Below the pieces are notes generated by a model, which was not told the origin of the DNA, did not search any database, and saw only the letters and a program-made list of their open reading frames with translations. Position numbers and translations under genes: made by a program. Shown one piece after another: positions 40,374 to 51,963 of a stretch of DNA of 64,000 nucleotides. Numbering within the stretch: position 1 is the first letter of the stretch; each line of letters starts with the position of its first letter. The stretch is from Purshia tridentata (lineage: Eukaryota > Streptophyta > Magnoliopsida > Rosales > Rosaceae): the NCBI GenBank assembly GCA_003254885.1, contig QANT01004327.1:62001-126000 (forward strand). Reading direction: 5' to 3'.

Positions 40374-43300
40374 TTACTTAGAAACTTCCTTCTCTATATG
40401 TTTCTTATCTGCAATGTCGCTAGGAAGATCGAGCCCATGGGGAATTTTTCCAGGATAATTAGTTGTTGAGGAATCTGACCCCTTCAAACTGCAGAGAGAA
40501 GAAAAAATTCAAAATTCTGCATAAAGCTGGAATGCATGCTCTCAAGGTTTTTCAAACGACAAGCTCACCTCTTATCAACAATTACCACTGAACGAAGCTC
40601 GCAATTAGCAAAGCTGCATAAACAGAATGCCCTCATATGCTTAGTGTTCATCCAACAAAAAAAATGAAAAAAAGAAAAAAAACTCGTAACATTTACTGTG
40701 TGCATATTTCACTCTTTATTGATGGATGGCAATCATTTCCAAAAGCACTCAACGTATGAAACAAGAATCCACTGTGGGTAACAATTGCAATCTCCTTCTC
40801 TTTACGTGTCCACAACCTGATCAATTAAGAGTGGGGAAAAGAGAAGAAACAGTTAATGGCTTTCCATATTGCCAATACAGGGTCAAAAGATAAAGGATAA
40901 AACAGGATGAGCAACAAGAACCAATGTAGAAAGAGTTGATTGCTGGAATCTATAACTTAATCACCAATATATTTTTTTTCGTTTGTAATATCCAAGTTCA
41001 ATTTCAGAAGGATGATTATCTCTGGAAATGTTCAGATACTATGCAAAACTCAACCCAGTGATTTCCTTCACAAGGTACCCCAGCCAACCACAGGCCTACT
41101 TAGTAGAATAAAAAATAATAAAGCATGATGGAAAAGCAGGTGTGGATAAAATTTGTTGCACTGGTACTTGGGTCTCTGCAAAACCATGAACTAATGTGAC
41201 ACCACTGTTGAACAAAGTAGACCTTGAGATGCTGGAGGTGAAAAACAGCATGAAGGAAATATCATAATACTTGTAAACTGAACTTGTGAGAAAATTTGGG
41301 TTACAGCATGCCAACACCTCTTTAATACCATGGATGACATACCAACAACACAAATAATCTTCTTATAAGCATTGAGAAAGGACTTGAGCGGCCAAAATGA
41401 CTTCATGGAGAACCCCAAGTAGTTTGGATGTTGTCGACCCAACTATTTCAAAGTTGAGATATCATTCTAGTGTGCTCAGCAACTTAACCTTCTTTTTCTC
41501 AAAAATTCTTTTAGTTATCATGAATGATATGAAAATGAACCTATCAAAAACATAATAATAAAATAAAATGCAAAAGGTAATTAAGAGATCACCAGTTCAA
41601 AAAATCAAGTCCCCTAGCTGCCACTTCTTCATTCTTCTCTCTAATGTCAGGCTTCCACAAAATGTCATCCTCATTCTCTATCTAAAAGGTGAACCAAGAA
41701 TAGATTTCAATCAATCTATGTTGAAAATTGAAAGTTAAACAAGCAACCAAAACAAATAGTGAAAAGAAAAATGACTTCGCAAGCTTTTTGTCCATATTTT
41801 AAAATTACAATCAATTACTTGCCAGTGAAAAATCAATTGCGGGAAATAGATGGCGATACTCGCTAATGCTTCTTCTCTTATCACATGGGTGAACGCCCTG
41901 CAGTAAAAGAGAAAACACACACACTTAAGTGGCAACGTACATTTAAAAATTTAAAATCAATGGTTGCAGGAAGGGGGACCTGCACAGAGGCTCTGTACAC
42001 AGTTCAGGCATTGTGTGGAAATAAGCATCAAAATTGCATTCAAAATCTAAAAGCATGGACAAGTGCCTAAGATGTCAAATGATTAATTTAAGCTTTATCC
42101 TCCATAGAAGCAAACTAGGGATTTGTTCCACTTTTCCCTTGTTGTGCAATCACTACTATCAGAGTATATTACTCCTGAAATGTTACACAAACCCTTCACT
42201 CTACTGTACACTCAGTGTCCTTGTCGAAAGAACTTGATATGGTTAAGATTATGGCTTGACAAACCAAAGGAAAATATTTAGCACAGAAAATCAGCTGTGA
42301 AATATACCTGGCGCACCCATACAGGCGTCCATGTAACACAGCCTGAGCTTGAATTTTTAACCAATACAAGGCCAAACTACCATTTGAGCCGCACAAGAAA
42401 ACAACTAAAGCAGGTGAACCTATATTATGATATTATAGATGCAAGATGTATAGCACTAAATAATCTTTAGATAACACTAAAAAGGGTTTTGTATGGTATA
42501 ACTTATTATATTATAAGAACAATACATCTGAATACATGTACCTGTGAAGTCTCATTGGCATGGTATAGGGTTAAGCAAATCTTTCTCTCTCTCATGTTTG
42601 TATGTACATTCTACACATAATTTACATAGCTATTAATAGTTTGGACTTTTAACATGACATACCAAATGTTCCCGGCAGAGCTCAACTGCTATAAATGGTG
42701 GGCAGTTTAGACTTGAAATTGCAGGATGGCAACTGTTCCCTGCATTTTCAACCATCAGAGGAGGTACATCTATCCCATCTTTGTATGCTTCACCCCCAAA
42801 GACACCCACTGCTGTCTGCATGGTCCTACAATGCAACCATTGGTCAAAAAAGGTTGTTTTTTCTTTTTCTTTTTTTTTTTCAACTACCAAGTAAAACATT
42901 TAGACTCGTGTTTGGTAAACAACATGTACAGTCTCCAAAAACAAAAATGCCTAGACAGATAATAGCTAAGTCTTTCGAGGAACACAGATTCAGCCAACCA
43001 TTCATTCAATTATTCAAGTACATAACCGAAATAATAATTTCCGAAGAAAAGCCAAAAGTTAAGTTCACTCAATTACAGGAACAACAAAAATTAAATCTCT
43101 CTAGAAATGGACTTTTATCAAATTACTGTCCACTTTTTAATTAAAATAATGCATGTAATTGTCCCCTGTTTCTCATAAATTTGTCATATATTGCTATTGG
43201 CTACATTTTAACAAAATTAATTTGTTTATATGAGTTTGTGTATGAGAGAGTACATGCATTCTTCTAAATATAAAGCATAATCAGCATTCACAATCAAGAA

Positions 43301-44485
43301 GAGGGGGGAAATGATTCCTTAAATATATAGCACAATCAAAGTTCACAATAAAAAAGAGGGGAAAATGATTCACGACCAAATACAAAAGTTGAAAGCCATG
43401 GTATGAGTATAATGAAAATATAAGGTTCACTAGTTCTCTATATAAATTCCAGGAAAATATGTAGCCAATACCTTAACAAAGGAGATGTGATGACTAAATC
43501 AATTTTCCTGGAAAGTCCACATGCTTGAACATGCTTGTGCAGATTATCAACCTGTTATAACACCACAAAACCATTCTACCGCATTTATTGAATTATTGGA
43601 GAGAGGGGGAGAGAGAGAGAGAGAGAGAGGAAAAAAAAACATATAGTACCAGACACAAGGATCTTAAAGCAGAAAGAGAGCTAATGGAAATTATCCTTGT
43701 AACATTGTTCAATCAATCAATGAATGACCAAAATCATACTCTAAGAGCACGTTTCACACACCAGAACCAGATGGGACTAAATAGTCTGAATCCGGCGTGT
43801 TGTTGAATTCCCAAGCAACTGGGATAATTTAATTTTTGCCATTCCATTGTAGTTTTAAGAAATGTTAGGAAAACAAACAAGATTCTGTAGAAATTTTGAA
43901 AAAAATTTATCCTTCAACCTTGCATAATTTACAACTATTTATTCATTTGGTTTGTTAATCAATAAGAAAAAAAAAATGCTTCAAAATGATTTAGTTCAAT
44001 CTCTCCTTTTATCAGGTTCAATACCAAAAACTTATTCGGCCTCTTAGTTCGTTACAACACAACTTACAACAATACAGTACCACCAATACGAATGAAATAC
44101 CAGAATCCAATCCGATATATATATATCAAATGAGCCCTAAGGATCTTATCATTTTAAACTTAACATTAATATATCTTTTACAGTAAACATAAATTCAACT
44201 AAGCATTTTATTAGCGATTACCTGCTTCCAGCCAAGAGGGGTAAGATGTGCGTCGAAAAGATCAAAAGACAGGTATGCCTTATGGTCCTTTTCACCTTCG
44301 ACATTGTGAATCCCTTGTGCATGCCTGACCTGTGTATATGATCACTTGGTCAACCCAAATGCAGTTGTTAAATAAAATAAAATAAAGGAAAAAAATGTTG
44401 AGAAGCAGAGTGTCCCACAAACCAGGTGGAGAGTTTTAGAACGGTGCAGAGGGTAGAGACTTGTTGGAGCTGCAGTTGCATCCAT
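40374..44485 (-). CDS. Phosphoglycerate-mutase-like protein (histidine phosphatase superfamily)
   Basis: Plant cofactor-dependent-PGM-like protein of the histidine phosphatase superfamily; the true substrate is not established for this plant group. Nine coding exons: 44423-44485, 44222-44329, 43472-43551, 42663-42825, 41823-41897, 41593-41681, 40697-40816, 40569-40613 and 40374-40488; total 858 bases, 285 residues. The phosphate-accepting histidine is His24 in HLVRHAQGIHNVEGEKDHKA, the second histidine is His207 in AIVTHSGFLFHTL, and SPLLRTMQTAVGVF and AVELCREHLGVHPCDKRRS carry the other pocket residues. The intron 41682-41822 must begin with GC (CTG|GCAAGT) to keep the frame; the others are GT-AG. 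The start MDATAAPTSLYPL fits the family, and the C-terminal GKIPHGLDLPSDIA is also familiar. No transit peptide is obvious. Confidence 0.94.
43609..43629. repeat. (GA)n microsatellite
   Basis: About ten GA units in the intron between coding exons 2 and 3 of the PGM-like gene, next to GGGGGA. No other role is seen. Confidence 0.85.
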
Positions 44486-44487
44486 AT

Positions 44488-44928
44488 CTGGATCACCCCA
44501 AAAAAATAAATAAATATATAAGAAACCAAACAGAATAGATCATGAGTATATGCCAAAGTATATATGGTATATGCCGAAGTATTCCACCAAAAAAAGAGCA
44601 CAAAATCAAACTAAAATGCAAATATTCTGCTTTACATCTAAAAAAGAGTTCACATTTGCTGGGCAGATAGGATTTTATCTTTCTTATGAAGTAATAAATC
44701 GATTACCAATATTGTATTAGCTAATTAATCAGTATTAACAAATACCAAGAAAATCACAGAAAACTGAAACACTGTTTGATAAATTTTGATTCTGATACAA
44801 TAAAACAAAGTAACAAACTGTATTGAGGTTAGCCCAAGATCTATTTCAGAGATTAGAAACAGATTCCAAAGAGCAAAAAATTGCAGAAAGTAGAAACGCT
44901 TAAGAAGATAAGAGAATTGCAGAGGTAC
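44488..44928 (-). other. Probable 5' leader intron of the PGM-like gene
   Basis: A donor CGCCAG|GTACCTCT at 44929/44928 and an acceptor ATCCAG|AT two bases before the ATG frame an intron of about 440 bp. The upstream leader exon, about 44929-45060, is CT-rich with repeated CCTTCG units. It explains why the coding start follows an acceptor so closely. Confidence 0.55.
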
Positions 44929-45849
44929 CTGGCGAAGGCGAAGGCGAAGGAGAAGAGAAGCAAATGAAGGAAGGAGGAGGCAACGGTGAAATGATTTTGG
45001 GGAGGATTGAAATGTGAGAGGTGGGGAGACAGAAGGAATTTTGAGAGAGACCAGGGGTATAAATAGCAGAAATGGAAATGGTCATGGTTGGGGGGTTTGG
45101 GATTTGGTGGATGCTCCACGTAGGTGTGCGTCTGAGTGTGAGCTCGAAATACGTGAAGGAGTGTCTGTGCGTCTGTGACCATCCATTATCGCTCGCTCGC
45201 ACATGCCGCATTTGAAGCCGTGTTAATAAATAAAATGAGTTCTATCATCATTACGTTTCACCAAAAACTTGGAGGACGCGTACGTGGCGTCGTACGGTCT
45301 TGCGTAAACCATTCTTTTGGGTTACCATCTCCACACGTGTAAGTAGCTGATTGGCCTCGGACTCGAACACTACTGCATTTGGTGGACCCCGCTAATCGAC
45401 GCAATTAAAAATCACCGTCTGTTCTGTTCTCCATCCGCGGTATAAATTGAGGAGAATTCTAACGTGCAAATATCATGTAAGCACTTAACAATGTGTAACT
45501 TCATGTTTTTGCGTCATTGCAATTTGCAAACTGCAAGCATAAATAATTGAGTAAAGGATGTGTGCACAAATGTGTCTGTCTTGTATAGTTATATTATATG
45601 TTCTAAAAAAACAAAAAAATGTATTAACTATTAAGTGAGAGCTTGCAAATTAAGTAATTAGTTATATTCTAATATCATTTCATAAAGAAACGAATATAGT
45701 AAGCAATTAGTTATTAGTATAGTGCATGATTGATACATTTTCTAATAGAATTGTTAAATTTTTTCTTCTAAATACTAAACTCTAAACCTAGAACGCTTAA
45801 CCATTCAAGTTTTTTCATGAATTTCTACAGTATGCTACCTCTCATGCTC

Positions 45850-46250
45850 AGGTTACTTCTAAACCTCCTGCTACTCCTATTATTTCACCCACTACTTGGT
45901 CTCCTTCTTATGGTTATGAGATCAAGGTGAATACAGATGGAGCTTGGGATGCTGTAACTCATAAAGCAAGTTTTGGGGTAGTAATCATGGACTCAATTAA
46001 GCTGTAGGCTAGCTATTGGGAGGATGTATTAGTTGTGTTGATGATCTTCTATTATGGTTGAGGTTAGAGCTACAAGAGAGACTAAACTTAGCCAATCAGT
46101 GTGGCTTTTCAAAGATCGTAGTGGAGTCTAATTCACAGATTATGGTTTCTGCTATAACAAAGTAGTCAAAATTTGTTCCTAGCTTGGCAGATTTTTTTCA
46201 CCTTGTATATAGCTGCCGGCTTTACTAAATGAGTCAGCTGATCACTCTCT
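45850..46250 (+). mobile_element. Decayed RNase H-like segment of a retroelement
   Basis: One frame reads IKVNTDGAWDAVTHKASFGV, the start of the RNase H-like domain (RVT_3 type) found at the 3' part of plant LINE-type and related elements, with the first catalytic Asp in NTDGAW. Shifted frames further on read like RVVVESDSQ-type and SKFVPSLADFF segments, broken by stops and frameshifts. No reverse-transcriptase part, ends or poly(A) tail were recognised, so this is a dead fragment. Confidence 0.75.
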
Positions 46251-46516
46251 TCTAAATTTGGTAAACCTTACAGACTATTATATATGATTAAATAATTATG
46301 CAGAAACGACATAAAAGAAACGATACGTACGTACTTATGAAGATTGGAATTTCATATAATAAGAAAACTGTAAAAATAGAATTATATATCTTGCTGTATA
46401 AAGTATAGATATATAATATGTACATCTTTGAAATAATTAAGGTTTTGTGCCTCCTTCTGTTATAACATAAAATGCTTTCTCAATCTTTGAAAAGAAAAGA
46501 TTAGATTTCATTGTAG

Positions 46517-46646
46517 TAGGGGTCGGCAATGGGCCGGGCCGGGCTAGCCCGGCCCTAATTTTTCGGGCTCGGGCCGGATTCGGGCTTGGAAAGAAGAGCC
46601 CAAAAAGATTTTCGACTTCGGGCCTTGGGCTTTTTGGTGACCCCTA
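46517..46646. mobile_element. 130-bp hAT-type MITE, GC-rich, with 8-bp target duplication
   Basis: The ends are short inverted repeats: TAGGGGTC at the left and GACCCCTA at the right. The direct repeat CATTGTAG flanks both sides (46509-46516 and 46647-46654). The inside is rich in GGGCCGGGCCGGGC and CGGGCTCGGGCC strings, very unlike the surrounding DNA. The 8-bp duplication points to hAT-type transposase. Confidence 0.88.
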
Positions 46647-47335
46647 CATTGTAGAGTGACTACCTAGCAGAGAGCCACTCAATTTGGGCATATTCACCCT
46701 TACTTTTGAAAATATTATATTTTGGTGAATCTTAGCTCTTGATCAACCTTTAATTATATATTAATACATATGATGGTATTAGTTAATTGGTACAACTCCT
46801 TGATCTTTGAGGTGACTATACATATGGGTGGTCTTTAATTATGAGAATCTTAGCTCATGATCAAGAGATCGAGCCTATTAATTTAAGATTACAATTAATT
46901 AGTTTTCTAATTATTTATGTCAAGGACGACCACAATATCATATGTTTTTGTTGTGGCTTGGAAAGAGATGTTGATGAAAAATTCTTTGTTGCTTAGCAAG
47001 ATGGATGGAATCCTGACATAATTAATGTTCCTAATATATGTGAGCTATAAACTATGTGTTTTTTTACACAGACACACACAAAAACCTATGTGCATTTGGT
47101 TATAAATTAACTATTTACATATCTTTACTTTCTTATGGAACAATTTAACATGATATATTTATATATTTGTTGTCACGATCAGATTGTATAAATATAAACC
47201 ATTAATCAAATTTCAAGCCTAATGACAAAACATTACGCACCCTATATATAATTATATACACCAGAACACCAAGTGCACCGCCTTAATTAAGTATATGCCC
47301 TAAACAATATTAAGCCAGCAGATCGAGGAGCAAGA

Positions 47336-48876
47336 TGGAGGTGGACAGCTCTGGACAAGGACAATTACGCAGTACGCAAGTTAAGCTAAGGACCCACCAA
47401 TTTGTGGCCTAAAGGAGGAGAGATTTTATGGTCAACAGTCAATGTGATCGATGGGTTGATCTTAACCAACCACATTATAACTAATTGTCCCTTTCAATGA
47501 TATTATGGGTTGATTTTTTGGCTTAATTTGTAATTATATGTACATTCTTAAAGCACTTAAATGAGTCGCTAAACAAAACAATCAAACAAGAATACCAATT
47601 AGTCTCGGTTAGATACCCATTTATTCCAAATGGCTTAATTTAAAAATATATGTCCTATATATATATGTACGGTGCATGAGGCATGCATTAGCCAAACTTG
47701 GGTTGGCAAGCATTTGACTGGTATTGTCAAACCTTGCGCATAAACAGTTGTTGCCTCAACCTTAATTTGGTAGTTAAATCATGGGTTGGGCTGGTTAGGT
47801 TTTAATTATATAAACCTGAAAAGATGTTTAATTAATGATACTGCTAATTAATATATATTAAAATGATCAATTGGTGGGTGCATAAAATATCTCAAGGAAC
47901 AAGTAATATGAGATATTGCTGTCGACATATCTAGGTTTATTCTTCGCGAACCTGGTATATATGCTAGTCCAAAAATGTCGGGGACTTCATTTTTTAGGAC
48001 TAACCCTGCTTAATTATTGACCAATTTTCCGCATCCTTTGTTTATGTTTAATAATCCCAACTAATTAATCATGGTTCAAAAATAATAATAATAATAATCC
48101 CAACTAATCTCTTGGACCAAATTTTTGTAACCTCTACACCTGAGCATATACTAAGCTAAGAATGCATATGAATTTCAATTTGTTTTCAGAAGTGTGGATT
48201 TGATTACTTATCTTAAATTATCTCCAAATCTCCATGCATTCTAACTCATCGATCAGTTCAAGTACTTCAACAACTAAATCTTTTCTTTCACACAGATCTT
48301 TATAATCAATTAACCTTGCTATAGCTAGCCACCTAGAGAGCATATATAATACTCAAATTTCAAGCTCATATTTCAAAATATATATGTTATTAATTTTTCT
48401 CTTTAACAAGTTGGATTATATATAATATCATAGAAGAAAACAATGTTACTCATCTCAAATTGACCATTTTATTTGCCAAATTCAATGCTTGAAAGGTGAT
48501 GTTGTATTTTTTTAACTTTGCCTGGTAATTGTAGACTGAAAACGATTTCCATACATTGCATCTGTTAACGTACAACATTAATTAGTATTTGGAAAGAGTA
48601 CTATGCTAGTAATTAATCGTTTTCATGCAATTATTAACTAGGAGTTTATAGGATAGCTCAGTCCCAAAATATATATATCAATTACGAGCTAGCTAGCAAT
48701 GTGACAAAATACATGGGATCGGTACAGGCCAACTCGGTCAATTTCAATCCAAGTTGTCAATTAATGGTTGAGAATTTTAAGAAGCTGTATCCAACTTTCT
48801 GAATTTTTTTGAGCTTGGGTCCATATATATATGTTACAAACTTAATTGATCAGAAATCTAAGTTATCTTATTAGGT

Positions 48877-48911
<35 letters not shown>

Positions 48912-50794
48912 TTTGTTAATATGCATGATATGTAATGAGCTAGGGTGATCGAGAGATGAAATTAATAACAACAACAATAGAAAATCAATTCATCTCACTC
49001 AATAACTTTAATCACTCCCCCTCAAAATAGAAAAATTGATTGACTTAACTGTATCACATATACCCCTTAAGCTCAATATTTGCAAATTACTCATTTACTA
49101 ATTGGAAATTTGATAAGAATATTCATATTCTGTAGCAAAATAAAAATGATAAGAAGAGTAATTATAATGATTAAAAAAATCCATCGATAAGTAGGATTCA
49201 CACGAAAGATATATATATTTTTAAAGAATATTATAATGGAGTAAAATATTCTTAACTTTTACTCACATCAGTGTTAAACTGTCAATAATTTTTCTCTATA
49301 ACAGTTACAGCAGGGATCAATCATTAATTTTTTAAGTTGCAGTTGTGGTGAGTCATGACTCATGAGGGATGCGTAACCCTTTTTCGTTTATGCCTAATAA
49401 TCTTGTGAAGTTGGTATATTCTGTCAATCTTTCTTATCATTAATCTTGTGCGCATTTATTAATTTAAAACCTTCATTCAATTATGTTCACGAAAGAATTT
49501 AAATACTAAACCTATACAGTCTATACTTAATCATTGTGGTTTAGTATTTAAGTTATTCATAACATAAACTGGGTATTTACGTAATATAAACACCTTTAAA
49601 CTGTGTATTTATAATATTAAAACTTTTTATTGAATTATTTGTAAATGTCCTTTTATTAATTATACTTTTTTGAACATAAATATAAAGGTACTATAAAAGG
49701 ATTTCTAAGTATTATGAAGTTTTGAGAGAGTTAATTTCTATATGAGTGGGGGTTTAAAATTAGTTAAGCACTATTCTTACTTTTCTTAAGATTTTGTTAA
49801 CATTATGCAGATGGAGCACTGTACCAGAGATATATCTTATTTGAATGGACACGTCTTTTGATGAGTTGAATAAGTGAATCAGTGGGTCTGCGAATATTGT
49901 ACGTGAAGATGAAGATGTGGTGTGGTGGGGTTGCCATGCATCTTGTTTCTTGCCAGGAAAGGACTCGTGATGAGGGACTGACTGACCCTTATTAGTTATT
50001 GATATGCCTTCTCCTACACAAACTTATAAACCCAATCTCAAAAAGCTTGTATTTGCAGTGTACCAACTCTTAAACTGCAATAATAATTTTTGGTACAAGT
50101 AGTCTATCTTTCACATATATGGTGATGGTGGGTAACTCACATTCTCACATATCACTACTGCTATATAACCATCATCAGATTAGTTTATTAATCTTTCTTT
50201 CACCAAATAATCTGAGTTCGTTCTGATTTCTAAATCTTATTTATTTGCCATAGACAAAATAATATAGACTACTTATATATCCTAACTAGTTGATATAGAT
50301 TAGTTTGTTAAATCAAATTCTTAAAAGCTTAAGTTATTAGAATTTAGTAGTTATAGAACATGATATCAGTTCGAGAGTTATGGTTTCTCAACTTGGTTGC
50401 TCTTAATACGTATCTGTTTTTCACATAAAGGGTTATAATACTATATCTAATGCCTAATGGAGGATCTAATTAGCTAGGTAATATATTGTTAATTTTTTTA
50501 TCAAAACTTAAAATTTTTAAATTTGGTGATTATCTATTATGTGACATGTACATGTGTACATAACTGACAAGTGTGACATGTGTACAATTTTCATATTCAA
50601 ATTTGATGAAAAAATTTACTAATATTCATGCATTATTTATATCATACACATACGTACATCACACAACTAACACAAGGAAACAACTTTCTTTCCCTAAGAG
50701 GCAAAAATATGACGACCTACCAATACACTCTACACAAAGGCCTGTATGATCGATGGAGCAGAAGCAGCACTGTAGCACTTTGGACCCTTCCCCA
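47336..50794. repeat. Copy A of a large diverged non-coding duplication
   Basis: Matches about 53794-57700 in the same orientation and order. Shared islands include GGCATGCATTAGCCAAAC with its following 80 bp (47.68 / 54.13 kb), CTAGGTTTATT...AACCT with TATATATGCTAG (47.94 / 54.68 kb), GAATGGACACGTCTTTTGAT (49.84 / 56.77 kb), GCCAGGAAAGGACTCGTGAT (49.95 / 56.86 kb) and GCAGCACTGTAGCACTT (50.76 / 57.67 kb). Between islands the copies differ by many indels. Edges are approximate. Confidence 0.85.
48881..48908. repeat. (AT)14 microsatellite
   Basis: An uninterrupted AT dinucleotide run within duplicated copy A. The matching place in copy B lacks a run of this length. Confidence 0.9.
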
Positions 50795-50837
50795 TATATG
50801 TTGTTTTTCTAAAAACTGTTCCCTTATTATATTGTAA
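50709..50837 (+). other. Short open frame (42 codons) kept in both duplicated copies
   Basis: Begins MTTYQYTLHKGLYD and contains SSTVALWTLPH. Copy B at 57607 begins MTTYLYYLLHKSLYA and contains SSTVALGTLPH; the only length change between the paired parts is one codon. Beyond the shared 30 or so codons the two frames end differently. It may be a small peptide gene or only a well-kept stretch of a young duplication; no known family is recognised. Confidence 0.2.
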
Positions 50838-51020
50838 ATTTAAATAAAATGGTTCAAATTAACAGTATTGACAAATAATTAAACTTGCACTTAATATTGG
50901 CAATACTCTAATTAACAATAAAAATCAACCTTTTTATTCTTCGTTTTATTCTTTTTGGTTTATCAGAAATGAGCAATTTCATTAATTGATTACATAAACG
51001 AGAACTGAATTCTTAATTGA

Positions 51021-51963
51021 TTATTTTTTGAAAACTTTGATCCCCTTCCACCTTGATTCCATGTAGTTAGTCGAACCAGATAAGGCTGCATAAGCTCCAT
51101 ATTTGAAGTAATGGGTAGCTTTACCGTGATCATTCATCACCAACTTTTGGTCACCGTCAGTAAAAATGGTGACCTTCCCTACACCAACATTGTGGATAAC
51201 GTTCACCCTGACCCACTTGTCGTAGATATTAGCAGCCACCACATCTTTTCCATAGTACCTCAAATCCCCATTAACGACCCTTAGTTGTAGAGTTGTAGCT
51301 TCAGTCTCCGCACCAAATACCTGCATTATTATAACCCCCGAGCTGCCTTTTGGCACCAAAAAATTGCCTTCAAATTGCCAAACGCCAGAGGTGTAGTCAT
51401 GTCCCTATAACAAAACAAAACCCATATATGTATATATATATATAAATATGTATGAAACTTGTTAATTAGAGATTGTGTAAGTGGAACTAATACAAGGCAC
51501 ATATAAGTCCCTAAACCTAAATTAATTTTTAAAATAAACGTGATACAAAATTATAAACCGAGATTTGAATAATAAAAAATTAGTAAATTATTTAGTAAAT
51601 AATTTTTGCGAGTGTGGGAGTACGTGCTCTTCTTTCTATATATAATAATAACAAGATAAAAGATAAAGAGGATCGAGAGGAGAGATTAAAATGATATATA
51701 CATACAGAAATTCGTATTTCAGTGCGTGGCCTGGTTGGGCTGTCTTGTTTAAAGGGCTTGTCATTACTAAAAATCCAGAACTTTTCAACTCCATCTACGT
51801 TGCTGTAACGATCCTCAGGAGCTTTGTCATATGGTTTCTGTAAAATGCGATTTTGATCAGTCAATTGCACACGGGTGAACCCATCAGTGGGATCGGCAGC
51901 ACAGAAACGGTGATGGACTTCCAAAATGCTCAAGATGAATACCAAAACCGCAACCTTCTTCAT
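51021..51963 (-). CDS. Citrate-binding-protein-like (alginate lyase 2 fold)
   Basis: Secreted or vacuolar protein related to the Hevea latex citrate-binding protein, with the jelly-roll fold called alginate lyase 2 (PF08787); plant members are not thought to be true alginate lyases. Two exons, 51706-51963 and 51021-51404 (GT-AG, phase 0), give 213 residues, the usual size. Residues 1-22 (MKKVAVLVFILSILEVHHRF) form a signal peptide, with likely cleavage near CAA|DPTDGF. The body has DRYSNVDGVEKFWIFSN, SPTRPRTEIRIS (the Arg-rich strand typical of the family), GHDYTSGVWQFEGNFLVP and IIMQVFGA, and ends SRWKGIKVFKK. A TATAAATA string on the coding strand about 90 bp upstream (around 52050-52058) is a fair TATA box. 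The gene sits between the two copies of the large non-coding duplication. Confidence 0.92.

Larger units (their letters stand above)
45061..51020. other. Gene-poor region
   Basis: About 6 kb without a gene. It contains the upstream side of the PGM-like gene (to about 45.4 kb), an RNase H-like retroelement fossil (45.85-46.25 kb), a hAT-type MITE (46.52-46.65 kb), an (AT)14 microsatellite (48881-48908), and copy A of a large duplicated block (about 47336-50794). The rest is AT-rich with no supported feature. Confidence 0.6.
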
